64,000 nucleotides of DNA from assembly GCF_015832195.1 (NCBI RefSeq), contig NC_052032.1:5834618-5898617 (forward strand). The letters are read 5' to 3'. The stretch's first letter is position 1. Each line of letters starts with the position of its first letter. The translations under genes were made by a program, and so were the position numbers. Below, piece after piece: positions 36,880 to 50,000 of this stretch. The stretch comes from Motacilla alba alba. Lineage: Eukaryota > Chordata > Aves > Passeriformes > Motacillidae. The notes under the pieces are model-generated. The model did no database searches, was not told the DNA's origin, and worked only from the letters and a program-made list of their open reading frames with translations.

Positions 36880-37095
36880 TGCCAGGACTTAGGAAGAAAT
36901 TGTTCCCTATGAGGGTGGTGAGGCCCTGGCACAGGTTGCTCAGAGAAGCTGTGGCTGCCACATTCCTGGAAGCGTCTAAAGCCAGGCTGGACAGGGCTTG
37001 GAGCCACCTGGGCTAGTGGAAGGTGTCCCTGCCATGGCAGGGGTGAAATGAGACAGGCCTTAAGGTGCCTCCTCAAACAAACCATTCTGAGATTC
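36880..37095 (+). mobile_element. CR1 LINE 3' fragment, sense
   Basis: A clear CR1 3' sequence: GGAAGAAATTGTTCCCTATGAGGGTGGTGAGGCCCTGGCACAGGTTGCTCAGAGAAGCTGTGGCTGCC, then TGGACAGGGCTTGGAGCCACCTGGGCTAGTGGAAGGTGTCCCTGCC and a diverged CCATTCTGAGATTC tail. Sense orientation, upstream of the DOLPP1 promoter. Confidence 0.92.
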
Positions 37096-37352
37096 GATTA
37101 CTTTACCTCAGGATTTTACTTTCACGTGTGCACACCCACACGGGAGCTGATCATTCTTTACACCTGTGGTTCCTAGGTGTTATATAAAAAAATCCAAATA
37201 TTCACTTTCAACGGCGCTTGGACGTTACCAGTGAATCACTTCTGTGTGGGGCAAAGAGGAATGTGCCCGGGATAAGGCAGTGATATAGAGCTGAATTAGT
37301 AATACCCTTCTGAAATGAAAGAGTCTCAAAGAGTCTCATTTAAATCCTACTT

Positions 37353-37432
37353 CTTTTTTTTTTTTTTTTTTCCCAGAGGATTTTTTTGTTTGATTGTTTT
37401 TTGTTTGGTTGTTTTTTTTTTTTTTTTTAACA
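37353..37432. repeat. Two poly(T) tracts
   Basis: Two T-runs (about 37353-37371 and 37412-37428) are joined by a T/G-rich linker. They lie between the CR1 fragment and the GC-rich DOLPP1 promoter region. They may be the remnant of a reverse-oriented retroposon tail or simple slippage; no source element is recognisable. Confidence 0.6.
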
Positions 37433-37454
37433 GCAACTGGGCGGCTGCAGCGGT

Positions 37455-37635
37455 GTGTGAGGGCAGCCCGGGAAGCACCAGAGCAGGAACCCGCGGGGTG
37501 TGAGGGATGTGAGGGAATCCCGGGCGGTTCCCGCTGAGGTGTTAGGGGAACCTGGGGCGGGTCGGGCCGGCTGCAGGGATGTGAGCGGAGCCCGGGCCGT
37601 TCTCGCCGGGGTCTGAGGGGAGCCCGGCCCGGCCA
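37455..37635. repeat. Degenerate GC-rich minisatellite upstream of DOLPP1
   Basis: Two clear imperfect copies of a roughly 70-bp unit, beginning about 37508 and 37579, share TGTGAG..., CCCGGGC.GTTC.CGC.G.GGT.T.AGGGGA and a following CCNGG. A third, poorer copy begins about 37457. The copies lie directly before the CCAAT array. Copy number and boundaries were judged by eye. Confidence 0.55.
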
Positions 37636-37693
37636 TTTTCCCGCCGAGCCCCCGCCTCAGCGCCCCGCGCCCGCCGCGCCAGCGCCGCCGCTG

Positions 37694-37993
37694 ATTGGCT
37701 GAGAACTGGAGCCAGGCCGAGCTGCTGATTGGCCCATCCGCACGGCACCTCTGGCCAATGACGAAGCGCCGTGCAGCCCGCCTTTCCTCTGACTGGCTGT
37801 GCCGCTCCCTGTGCCCGCCCACTGCCTGGCCGCGGTGCCGCTAGCCGATTGGCTGAGGCGCTCCACGGGCTGGATGTTTAATTGGGCGGTGCTGGGCTGC
37901 CCGGCGCCTCACCTGCCGCGCGCCGCCATTGGTCCGCCGCTCCCCGCGCCCCCGCCCATTGGCCGCACCGCCCCTCAAGAGCGTCCCGATTGG
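37694..37993 (+). promoter_or_regulatory. DOLPP1 promoter with eight CCAAT boxes
   Basis: Within 300 bp just upstream of the DOLPP1 start there are eight CCAAT/ATTGG pentamers: ATTGG at 37694, 37728, 37848, 37881, 37928, 37958 and 37989, and CCAAT at 37755. Most have the extended ATTGGCY or ATTGGNC form favoured by NF-Y. The stretch is a CpG island with GC boxes and no TATA. The last box is about 30 bp from the ATG, so transcription may start within the array. Function is inferred from motif density and position. Confidence 0.75.
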
Positions 37994-38024
37994 CCGTAGC
38001 GGCCCGGCCCGGTATCCGGGTAAG

Positions 38025-41000
38025 ATGGCCGCAGTCGGGGAGTGCTCGCTGCCCGCGCCGTGGCGGCCGGTCTCCCTCACTCACGTCGAGTATCCCGCAG
38101 GTAACGCTCCGTTTCGCCGCCGCCGGGCCTCCCCACTGCACCTCCGGGCGTGGCGGGCCCCTTTCCGCCGCCCCGCGGCGCCGCCGAGGGCCGCGCTGGC
38201 GGCTGCCAAATAGTGAGCCATTGAGCAGCAGCGTTGAGGCGGCAGGGCGCGCGTGCGCGTTGGGGGCGGCGAGGCGCTCTGCCAGATTGGGAGCCACGGC
38301 GGGAGCGGCGTTGCGCATGCGCGGTGGGGGCTACGGGCTGAGGGGCTGCGGGGGGGGGGGCGCGGGGAAGGGGACCGGGAATGGGCTCGGGGGGCGGCTC
38401 CGTGCCGGGGATCCCGGAGCCGCCCGGCCCTGCCCTGCCCGCTCCACACCGCCGCCTCGCCACCCCTGCCGCCCTCTGGCCATGTGTAGTACCCCCGGCT
38501 TCGAGGCGAGGGTCCCACCCACGGTCTGCAGCTCCCGCTGCCGCCCCAGCAGCGTGCTGGTGTCGGTGTCACCTCCCTGGGGGTGGCTGGGCGTCTGGCT
38601 CGCTGTGTCACCGTGCCGGCGGACTCTGGGGGCCCTCGTGCCCCCCCAGGGAGCGGGGATGTGCCAGGGTGGCCGTGTCCCCTGGGTGGGCCCGGCTGCC
38701 GGGGGAGTTTGGGGGCTGTGCTGGGAGTGGGGGTGGCAGGATGTCCCTGTCCCAGCTGGATCTGGTGGATTTCCTGGGAGCACCTTGGTCACAGTGAGCG
38801 CTGAGGGAAATGCCCTGAGGACTCCAGGCGCAGGATGTTTTGTGGCTCAGCTCTTGGCAAGGTGGGTTTGTGTCCTGGCAGCGTTGAGGAGCAATAGGTG
38901 CCTGAGTGCAGGATGGGCTGGGGCAGGTATGATCCGCAAAGGTCCTGCACACCAGCTGGAATGAATTCCTGACGTGCCAGAGCAGATGGGTCTGTGTTTA
39001 GCTGGCATATGCCTAAACTGTGTCCCATCAGTACCTGTGGTGCTTTGGAGCTTCTGTGGGTGCTTTGCCCTGTGCTGGGTTTGGGTGCTTGTTATAATCA
39101 GAGATAATAGAAAAATGAAGTGTCAGAGTTATAGCATGAACCGTTTGCTCAAAATCCAGATCTTGTCTAAACACTGTTCTCAGTATTTCCAGTTCTAGTG
39201 AGCCCCCAGCTTGCCATGGAGTGTTGCTCTATGTCCTGTTTCAGTAGATGGATTTTAGTTCCTGATGAAAGCTCTTCTCAGCAGTGCAATTCCTAAAGCT
39301 TTTAAAGTGCTTAGGGATCTTCTGGGTTGAAAGTGCCCATTTAGCTAGCAGACTTGAAATGTGACAACACTGAAAAAATATCTGGCACTGGAGATACATT
39401 ATTTCTTGGCCCTCCCCCTTATGGCTGCTTCATAGTTTTCTGTGATGCTTTATGTGAAATACTGGCATTTCCTTTTCTGTCTTGCATTTTCCTCCACACT
39501 GTCAGCTCCTCTGCCATCCCCCTTCTCAAATATATTAATGTGTCAGTTTGGGAGAGATGGGAAATAATCTTGCCAGTAGTACTGATATATTCATCTTTGT
39601 ATCTTATCTCCTTATCTGAACCTGGCAGCATACACAGAGCCTCCTGTGCTCCATTTGTTGGATTGGTTTGGGAAATGAAGGTGCTGGAAATCGCTGCACG
39701 AGGGTTATCTGTCAGATCTTGAACAATGTGACATAACCTGAATATTTTGTCTCTGCGTTGAGAGCTCTTTGACAGGCAAAGGAAGGAGATGATTGTGTGG
39801 AGGGGTAGATCACCACCCAGCTTAGGGTTGTGTTTGGAGTGGACAGGCACTGTGTGTATCTTAGATAAAACATGTTCATGAAAGCCTATAAAGTGGAGAC
39901 AAAGGACTAAAACAATAAAGCAGCTGGTGGTATAAAAGTTTGTTAATTTATTTTCATAGAATCATTTAAGTTGGAGAAGCCCCTGAGATCACAGAGTCCA
40001 GCTGTTCCTCCAGCAGTGCCAAGGCCACCACTAAACCCCATCCTCAAGTGCCACATTTACACAGCTCTTAAATCCCTCCAGGCACGGGGAGTCCACCACT
40101 GCCCTGGGCAGCTCTGCCAGGGCTGGACAGCACTTTCTGTGAAGAAGCTTTTCCTGATGTCCGAGTTAGACCTTCCCTGGTGCAACTTGTGGCTGTTTCC
40201 TCTTCTCCTGTCCCTGTTCCCTGGGAGCAGAGCCTGATGCCTGCCCCCCTGCTGTCAAGGAGTTGTGCAGAGCCCGAAGGTCCCCCCAGGCTGAGCCTCC
40301 CCATCTCCCTCAGCTGCTCCTGGTGCTCCAGATCCTTTCCCAGCTCCGTTCCCTCCTCTGGATGTGCTTCAGCCCCTCAGTGTCTTTCTTGTTGTGAGGA
40401 GCACAAAGCTGCCCCCAGGATGTGAGCTGGGGCCTCAGCAGTGTCCAGCACAGGGAGACTTGGTGTCATCAGTGACCTGAGAGTGCCCTCGATCCCCTTG
40501 GCCAGTTCATTAATAAACACATGAAACAGAACCTGCCTCAGAGCTGAGCCCAGCCCCAGCTGGATTTAGCTCCATTCCCCACCAGTCTGGCCCTGGACAG
40601 GTTTTTTACCTGGAAAACAGAGCACCTATCCTAGCTGGGGATGTTCTCCAGGAGAATGCTGTAAAAAGCAGTGTCAAAGGCTTTACTAAGGCAAGACAGG
40701 CAACATTTTGGTCTAAAGCAATGACTTGCAGTAAACCATAGGTCTGATGCTTTTACCTGGATTTGGGGAAAGTGCTCTTAACTTTATTTAGAAAGCTGTT
40801 TACGTTCAGCCTGGGCACATCTGAGCTCCAGGTCCATAAAGTGCCTAGATAATGTATATTTCTAAAGGAGTGATGTTGGCAGCCTGCTCAGCACAGTGGA
40901 GTTAATGTAGCCTTGTGCTGCTGAGAGGGTCGGAACGAGAAATAGATCCTGCTTTTACCAACATCAATTATTAAGCTGTCTTGGCATGTCATGCGCTGCT

Positions 41001-44000
41001 CTGTGGCAAACAGCTTCGGCTTTTGGCTGATCCCAGAGGCTGCTGAGCTGCTGTGGCAACTGCCTCTGAAAATCTCACATCTTTAAAGATTTCCAGTGCA
41101 GAACCCCAGCTTTCACCTGCTATGGATGATGGTCCTGCTCTCTGGGACCTGGTAAAAAGCTGTCACTGCTGATTTCTGCCTGGCAGGCGAAGCCTGGGTT
41201 TGGGCTTCTGCTTCTAATTGTGAAGGGGAGAGGTGTCTCCAGAAAGGTGCTCCCTGTTCTGATCTAATGTTTCCTTATCAATAGTGATACATCAAACCCA
41301 TCCTTAGTTGCTTGTGAGGCTGCCCAGCTCTCCAGGGCTTTCTGTGATGTCCACTTTGAGGAAAACAAATGAGAAACAGCAAATGAATGCTGTGGTAATC
41401 AACTGCAGACTGGTCTGAGGAATGCAGTCTTGGAGACCTGACTGAAATACTACCCATAGGGAATGTTAGGATTAAACATAGGGAGAAAAAAATCAGGCAT
41501 GGCAGTGCTGCCTGCGTGTGCTAAAGCACGCTGCTGCAGAGGACAGCCTGTAAAAATATCATCCTGATGCTGCTTTCAGAATTTTTTGATCCTGGAGCAT
41601 TTTGTATTACCAGCTCTGCTTTGGTGAGGCCAAGGAATGATCTGGCATAGTGTCAGGTTGCTGGCAGGTAGGCAGGAATAATCCTTCTTCCCTATGTCCT
41701 TCCAGTAATGAGCTGGTGATTGCATCAGGACTGTTGAGTCCTTTGATGGATGTATAAAAGCTGTATCTCTAATTGTTCTTTGAATCCATTTCGGCTTTGG
41801 ATCTCACGGTATCTTTGGCACTGAGCTTTGTAGCTTAATGTGGTTGTTGTTTCTTTTCTGTAAAGTCCACTGCTCAGTAATTTCATCAAACACTCTCTCA
41901 TGTGCAGTGAGAGGCAGCAATTGTTTGCTGTCAATTTCTCCATATAATTCATGACTTTGTAGAGCTGTTGTATCATCTGTTTTCCTTTTTCAGCTGAAAA
42001 TCTGATTTATTTGATGTTTTCTGAATGGCTGCTGTTGCATACTTATCTTTGTCCCCATTCTATTTGCCTTTTCTGTGTGTACTCTCCCTTTTTAGCTGGT
42101 GACACCACAATTGCATAATAAATTTTTGTAGTGCTGTAACAGTGACTCCTGTTGTGCTCTTAAAAATGTTCTTCTTGCCTTTTTGACTGCTGCAGTGCAC
42201 TGGATGCTACTCTGAAGGTATTGGCACACACTGAGTCTGAGGGTTTTTGTTTGATAACAACTGAACTAAATCCTGTCATGTCATGGGTATAATTAGGGTT
42301 GTTTTTTCCCGTATGCATTGCTTTGCATGGGATGACTTTGTGCTGCAGACTTAAAACTCATCTTCAGGGACTTCCTGCCTGTAGGGTGAGTTTCACTGGA
42401 GAAACATTGAGTTCCTGGTTTGTTTGGGTTTTTTATTATTATTTGGAGAAAAGAAAGAAGACTTCCTCTCTTCAGTGCAGCTGGGATTCTTAGAGCTCTG
42501 GGACTTTCTGGACCTTCTCACACTGGACAAATTATTTAAGGAGAGAAACCTGGTGTGCCAAACCTTTTCTCTGCAGAATGACAGAATATTCCCATTTTCC
42601 CAGTTTCTCCAGGATGTTTCCTGCAGCCAGGCAGAGTTGGAGAGGCTGGTGTGTCGTGGGTAAAGAGGTTCAGAGGTGCTGTGCCTGTGCTTTGGCTCAG
42701 CAGTTCTTGCTGCTGTTCAGTATCAGCACAGGCAGCTCCTACAGGAATGTTTGTTCTGATAACCCTCCCGTGCTTCTGTGCGGGCTGGGAGCTCACAAGT
42801 CAGGGCTCATTCCGGAGCTAAGCAGTATCTCCTGGAAGAAGCAGATCCCGCTCTTGTTTGGCTGCTTTAATGTAGGGTTTATGTTTAATCTCCCTGCAGA
42901 AGTGATGTCTGATTCCTGCCTGTATGCCATCATTTAAAATACCCTGTAGATATTATTGCTTCCCCCCAGCTCGTGTTATGGGGATATGCACAAGCAGAGG
43001 GAGTGGCTCTTTCATATCATGAATATTTAGTGATTTAGTGGCACACATGCCCTGCGTGTTGTCTGTGCAACTTGCACATATGCACTTAGCCAGGAACACC
43101 CAACCAGTGGCAGTGCCACAAATAGATCCTTCAATAGGAAGTGGTGGTGGCAAAGCTCAGGCTTGTGGTAGGATGTGGTTGGGGGCTGTCGATTCACATT
43201 TTTACATCCTATACAGGTTAAGTAGATGTGGTGAAGCTCAGCTATTTCCACCGACAGGATGCTGGGTAAAATGTTGAATTGGAGCAGAAGTAGATGCTGA
43301 ATGAAGGCTGAAAAAAATAGCGTGTGTCTGAGCTATGTATAGTGCTGCACGTACTTATCTCTTGGCTGCCCGAAAATGGGGTAGTTACATCCTTTATTTT
43401 TGCTTTTTGAGCTCCAAATAATGTCCAGGGAAAGCTGGACTTTAAAAAAGCAGAATTTAAAACTAAATGAAACCCAAGATAATATATTAAGTAGATTCTC
43501 CTTTCGCATTTTTGTGGAGATTTTGTCTCTGTTCCTTCTGGTTGGAGGAACTGCTTTAAAATTCCCAAGTTTAGCAAATTAAAGAAAAATTATTTTTTTT
43601 ATGAAAAGACAGGGGTGCTGCTTGCTAGATCTGACTGGACTTTACACTGTGGCTCTCCTGCACGTCTCCTTTCCCTGGGAATAAGTCTCAGAGCGCACTG
43701 GAGCGTGAGAGGAGCCAGGAGTGACAGAAGTAATCACGCTCCAAGGCCCCTGGAGCGCTGAGCAGCGCTGGCCTTTCTCTCAGAGCTCACTTTGCCTCCT
43801 CCACTGGGGATTTCCAGTCCTTTCCGAGCTGGGTTAGTCACTGAAGCTCTGCCTTGAGCTGCTGATCCAGTGGGGCTGTTTGTGATGGCGTTAGTGCGTT
43901 CCTGGGGTAGCTCCAGTGCTGCCTTCAGTGCCCAGCTGTTTATTTGCCTCCTCTGTAGAAGAAGTGGCTTCAGAATGTGTCTGTGTTTAATTGCCATTAG

Positions 44001-47000
44001 CCGCAGGAACACGAAGTGCTATTAGTGATATCTGCTCTAAATGGACTGCTGAAATATTTGAGGAGCTTTTGTGTTAAGATTGAGTGAAGGACTTGGTGCC
44101 TGTAGGCACATCTGGGAGTGATGGTGTCTGGTTCCCCTCTCAGGTGTGGTTTTTGTGCCTGAGAAGTCTGGGTGATTTGATTTATTGGGAGTGTTATCAT
44201 GTAACAACAGGGGATTTTGAGTTCGCCACTGCTGATCCTATTTAAATTAAAAGAGTACTTGTTTAAGTACCTTTCCACCATCTGCACAAGAAATAGAGCT
44301 CTCTGAGAAGATAAATAATCTGGTTTTATTTCTACTTGACAAAATTATGGCTTTTAATGTGGAAGTGCTAAGCCTTTATGTACCGTGGATTAACAGAGTG
44401 AGTGATCTGAAACATGGTGATCTCTTGATGATGAGTTCTCTTTATTTGGCAATGCTGGAATTGAGACTTTTGGAAAGTATTCTTAAGGCTTTCAGGGTAG
44501 TTTAATTGTCTCTTGTCAAGGTGGCTTCTCTCATGAATTCCCTCATCATTGATGACAGAACTCATTTTGTTGAGAGTTTGTGATTTGTGTAAAACCATAA
44601 GGGGCTTGATTGTCTATTGCCAAGTAACTGCTGCCGTCACTTACATCCCCTTTGTGTTCCCATAATCCGTTGCTTTGGGAGCATTTGGAATGCACCTGAT
44701 GCAAGACAAACCTGCCCTATGGAGGCAGAAAAGTTTCAAATGCAGCGTCTTCCAATGCTTTTCAGGTTAAAACCAAAGCAGAACCTCACTTCAGTGAAAA
44801 CCCAGCATGCCTGGGGGTTTTGTCCTCCAAATCTTCCTCCTTTCACCTAACTCCTGCTAGTAGTCCTTGCTGATGTTGCTGGTGCCCAAATTTAACCCAG
44901 AGTTTGGAATTCCAGAGGCTTCCATGCTCTACACCTGATGTAACCACAACTATGTGGCAATAACATCAGCAACATGAACTTCGTTGTGAAGGGGCAATAA
45001 CTTGTTTTTTTATCAGTTCCAGCACTCCGAGGCTGAGGTTAAAGTCCTTTTTACCAAGTGTTGCTTTGAAATGTGGGTGTGTGGGCTGTGGAGCCTGGGT
45101 GTCTTGCAGTGGAATTGATCTAGGAATGAGCCCAATGCTCAGACTTGCAGAGGCATCCTGTTTCCTTTTGAGAGGAGGGAAGAAGGACAAATTTGTGTGG
45201 GGACTGAGCCTTTTGTGTTCAGTGATGGGGTGGAGAGGATCTGGTCTGTGAGAACCAATACTCAAAGTACCCATCTCTTCTGCTGCCTGCTGGGTTCATA
45301 CAGTGAGGTTGTGGTGACTTCTGTATTTAAAGATTCTCTGGCAGACAGTTCTCGCTCTTCTCATACAAATTGCTGATTTGGAGCAAAATTGCTCTGATAA
45401 TTTGTGTCCTCAGAATTTGTGTTGACATCTTTTCTCCAAATACTTCTGTATGTGTCCCTTTTCGGGCAAGAGGGGCAAGAGAACCTTGGCTCAAAATGCA
45501 CAGCTGTTCCTTACTGTTGCTGCCCACTTCTGTGTCTGTCGTAGTTCAGAATAAAGGTTTTGAGGGACCTTATGACCTCTGTGAGGTCCCATTACTGGTC
45601 CCTGATTCTCCCTGGGGGATAACTAGACTGTTAATTATTTGGGTTGGAGGCCCAAATCCCCCTTGGTGTGGTACAAGTGGGCTACTGGTTAAAAAGGCAA
45701 AGTCTCCTTTATTTCCCTGACATCTCCTGCTATGTTTAGCTGTTTATTTCCTTCCCATTTTGCTAATGCTGATGTGCAGACACATGGTGAGACAGATTAG
45801 GAAACTGATCCAGCTGAAAACGAACCCATTTTCGTGAGGGAGTGGGGAAGGATTTGTTTGGGGACTGTTTGCTGGCTCAGAGAAGAAATAGGAATGAGGA
45901 GAAGGGAAAGATGCTGCCTCTTTTGCAGCAGCTTGTGCTCATGTTGGATTAAAGTGGCTCTGGGCCCACACCCATGGTTATTGTTGTAAACTGGGTGGAA
46001 ATCTCTGCTGAATGATTCCAGGCTCCTTTCACCCTTGATTTTGAACCTGCATGGAAGCACTGCAGCTCCCTGCCTCAGCTCCTCTGACATTCTGAAACAC
46101 AGCGACTTGCTGCACTGCTGAGTTTGCCCCTCTGCTCTGTGATGCAGGGCTCTGACTGACCCATGTTGTGGTGGCAGGCAAGTACCTGTGAAGTTCACAC
46201 TGATTCATTTCTCTTTGTTTCCCCAGGTGATTTCTCTGGCCAGCTTTTAGCTTATTTGAGTCTTGGTCCAATATTCATTATTGTTGGCTTTGTAACACTC
46301 ATCATATTCAAGAGAGAGCTTCACACGGTGAGTCCTTCTCTCCCTTCCCAGCCTCTCTTTATGACAAAAATATTTTCCTTTGTCACCTGGGGCTCCTGTA
46401 TTCACACTTCTTTTTCTCTCTAAAAGGAGCAAGCTGAGGAAAGCCATCTTCCTGTCAGGGAGCAGCAGGAGACACTTAGCACCCGTACCAGGTTAAAAGG
46501 CTGCTCAGCCTTTTCTGCCTTGTCTGTTACTCCGGTGTGTTTTGGACATTAGCTGTCCAGAACCATCGAGGGAGATGTCTGAGGAAGCACAGAATGCTGT
46601 TGCATAGTGGGAACACTCCCAAGATCCAGTAGGATCATAGCACTGGGCAGCATATGCAGGAAATGGTGTGTGTAACTCAGGGGGATCCACTTTCTTTGAA
46701 CTACTGAGGCAGAAATGGGGATAAAAATAAAACCTAAAGCTTTCCAAGGGAGTGGATCTGTCTTTAAAGGCTGTTTTTCAAATGTGAGTTCAATACCAGG
46801 GGCAGAAGAGACTTGTTTAAATCCAAATTCTTAAAATGCTTTTTATCTGCTCTGCCAGGTAGTTGGGAATCAGTGTCATGGATAAACTCCCTCTAGGACA
46901 TATAAACCTCTTGTAGCATTTGTCCTCAGTAAACAGATAAAACAGGGGCCACTGAAAGGATTTGACCGCACATTTTGAATGTAGGATCACAGTGTCATGG

Positions 47001-50000
47001 GAACCAGTGGCCCAAGGGACCTGGGAATAGGGAACTTTTAACTCGGGAAGGCAGCTGTACAGTTTGGACAACTCAAAGGTTTTGTGTTGGCCCAAAAGAG
47101 AAAAGAAGCCAGAGTGACTATTGCACAGATTTATAGGCTTCTCAATGCAGGGATTTGCTCAGTGTTGGTAACAAGACAAGTGTTAAGGTTGATTCTCAGT
47201 TCTTCATGTGGGAGGTCACCCCTGGGCTGGAGAGAGACACTGGCTGACTTGCAGCAGCCGATCTGTGACTCAGGATGTGGAGTGAAAAACTGCTTCATCA
47301 TGTGGAATGGGACTGAGTGCTAAGGAGGCAGTGTCATCACCAGCTGGGAATTTGATCACAGCAGCAGGACTAATTTAGGGGAGGTGTAGGAACTGTGATG
47401 TTGAAGAGCAAAAATAAATGCTACCAGGTCTGGCTTAGCTCAGAATGTGAGTTCATCTTAGACTGAAGACAGCAGCTTCAAGATGAAAATATTCATAGAG
47501 GGAAAAGCCAGAAAGCCTAAAAAGTCAACTTTGTTTTAAACTATGTACCCAAATAACAGTGTCTGCACTCCCCCTGTTGGTCATCGGGAAAAGCCAGTTC
47601 CTAAAACCTACCCTATTAAAAGGGTCATTTCTGCACTCACTGGTGCAAGGTGCTGGCAAAAGTGCCCTACTGTGCCATTTTTGTCTTTCTGTGTGTCAGC
47701 TGCTGAAAAGCTGCATGTACACAATGTGCTGCCAAATAGAAAGTGAGATGAAAATAAATGCTTTTCTTCTCAGGTATAGAATTTGGAAGCCATTGGCTTT
47801 AACTCTAGTAGTCAAAAAAGAAAACTAGAAGCATAATGTTTGGGTTTTTGTCAACAGAGTGAGCCTGGTAAGTAGAAGGATCTGGTAGAGGGGATGACAC
47901 AGCTGTCTTGCCTTCACAGATCTCTTTCTTGGGAGGGCTGGTGTTCAACGAGGCAGTGAACTGGTTAATAAAAAATGTAATCCGGGAGCCTCGGCCGTGC
48001 GAAGGTAGGGTAAGGACCATGAGTGTGGTGCTGTCAGGGGACTTCTGGGTGGAATGCTGACTGGGGGGAGTTAGAAGGGTTTTCCCCCTTTGCCTCTCGT
48101 TGGCTGTGGATGTTTGGGTGTAAAAAGGCTGACAGGGCCTCCCGAGCAGGGACATGTCCTGTGAACTTTGTGCATGCTCCAGCAGCATGGGCTGGCCTCA
48201 CATCTGGAGTGTTCCAGCTGCTGACCATACCTTGACCATATTCTTTTTTTCTTCTCTTCCCAGAAGCCCATTCAACAGTGACCACAAAATATGGGATGCC
48301 GTCCAGCCACTCCCAATTCATGTGGTTTTTCTCTGTCTATTCTTTTCTGTTCCTTTATTTAAGGTAAAAATTCCAGGTCAGGTTTTGGCTGTTAATATGT
48401 TGAAACATCTGAAATAGGTGGCTCCCTTGCTGGGTGCCACTTGAGTGGGAAAATGGAATTAAATCTGAGGACCTGCACAATTTATTGTGGCTTGGGTGGG
48501 ATTGGAGCACATCTGTCTCAATCTGAATGTAGGGCTGGAGTTTCTTTTTCTAAGCTATGATGGTGCCCCAGTGTGAGGGAGGAGGTGGGGGAAAGGGAGG
48601 AGAAGTGAAGAGCTGCTTTCTCATTTTGTCTCAATTTCAGTGGGGTTATCTACAATCTTTTGGATAATACCAGCTGTCCACTTGCATGACCTTTTAGTTG
48701 ACTTCCCTTACAAAGTGCTGGGTCTACCTGTACTTGGTACAGGTAAATGAAGTTTACCTGTAATGAAATGAAATTTCATGAATTTAATGAAATTAAATTT
48801 TCTTTAATGAAATTCTTGCTGGGGCATGGCTCTGTCTCGTGGCTCTGGGTGGAGGGAGACAAAACTCACAGTTCCTCCTGGCTCTGTGGGTGATGGAGGG
48901 ACTCTGTCTTGGATCCCTGTTGCATGTGCTCAGCACGTGCCTCTCACAGCAGTGTGAGCATCCTGCCTTCCATCACAGCAATCCCTGTTCACAGTTGGAG
49001 AGAAACACCTGTGGCTTCTTGGCTGCTCTTTACCTGCTGCCAGTGGGACAGATTGCTGCTGGGATGGGATCGAGCTGCCCGTGGCCCCAGTGGAGTAAAG
49101 CTTTCCTAGGCTTTCAGAGGCAGGGAGGTCAGGAGTGCTCAAGTCCCTGCCCTGTGCTAATGGCTCTCCATCTCTTCCAGAATGCACCAAACAAACAATG
49201 CGAGGTTTCTGGATTTACTATGGCGACATGTGCTGTCCATCTGCCTCGTCACAGTGGCTTTGCTAGTCTCATATAGTAGGTATGGAGCAACTGTTTTTCC
49301 TCTGCTCTCATACAGCCCCGTGGCCTGTCCCAGCCAGCAGCCCTGGCATTCCTTATCCTGCCTTTCCCACACCAAATACGAGTCAGAGCTTTGTAGAAGT
49401 GTTGCCATGAGACCCAATAAACAAAGGTGCTAGCTACGTGTGTGGTGCTTCACAGAAGCATTTACAAAACCCCAAATCAGCTGAGCTTGTGCCAATTCCC
49501 CACAGGCTCTAGTGCCATGCCCCATCCAGCCTCACTGCCTCGCTCTCTTTCCAGCACTAGGTGTGGAGGCATTGTCCCATGCCTGGGCACACCAGCATCT
49601 GCAGCGTGTGGATGGCTGCAGCTGATCAGTCTCCCACTGTTTTGCTTGAGCATTAGTTAATCAAAACCTTTCTAGCTGTTGGCTTGCAAGATTTAGTTAA
49701 GATGGATAAAGAAAATGGAACTGTGATCGTGATTTTTTTTTTCTCTCTTTAGTAGATTAAATGTAAAGCGAGCTCCAGTGATTGGAAAAACAGACAAATT
49801 CAAGCTAGAAATAGGGTCACATTTTCCACAGGAAAGTAATTACCTGTTGGCACGGGTGACTGTATGCTACAGCTGATTACTTATTACTAATTATTATAAA
49901 AGCCTGACAGGACGAATTTGTCAGAGGTATATGGTCTAATTAAAAGAAAATTAGAGGAAATCAAGTGACCTATGTTAGACAGAAGGTCAGATAAGATGAT

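Noticed and set aside
37882..38964. A 360-codon plus-strand open frame over the DOLPP1 promoter and intron 1
   Set aside because: It lies in a CpG island where stop codons are rare, is low-complexity (Arg, Ala, Gly, Pro), overlaps the real DOLPP1 start exon in another frame and resembles no family.
48760..48812. AATGAAAT repeats as a microsatellite
   Set aside because: The copies are few and irregular, so I kept only the inverted-repeat observation.
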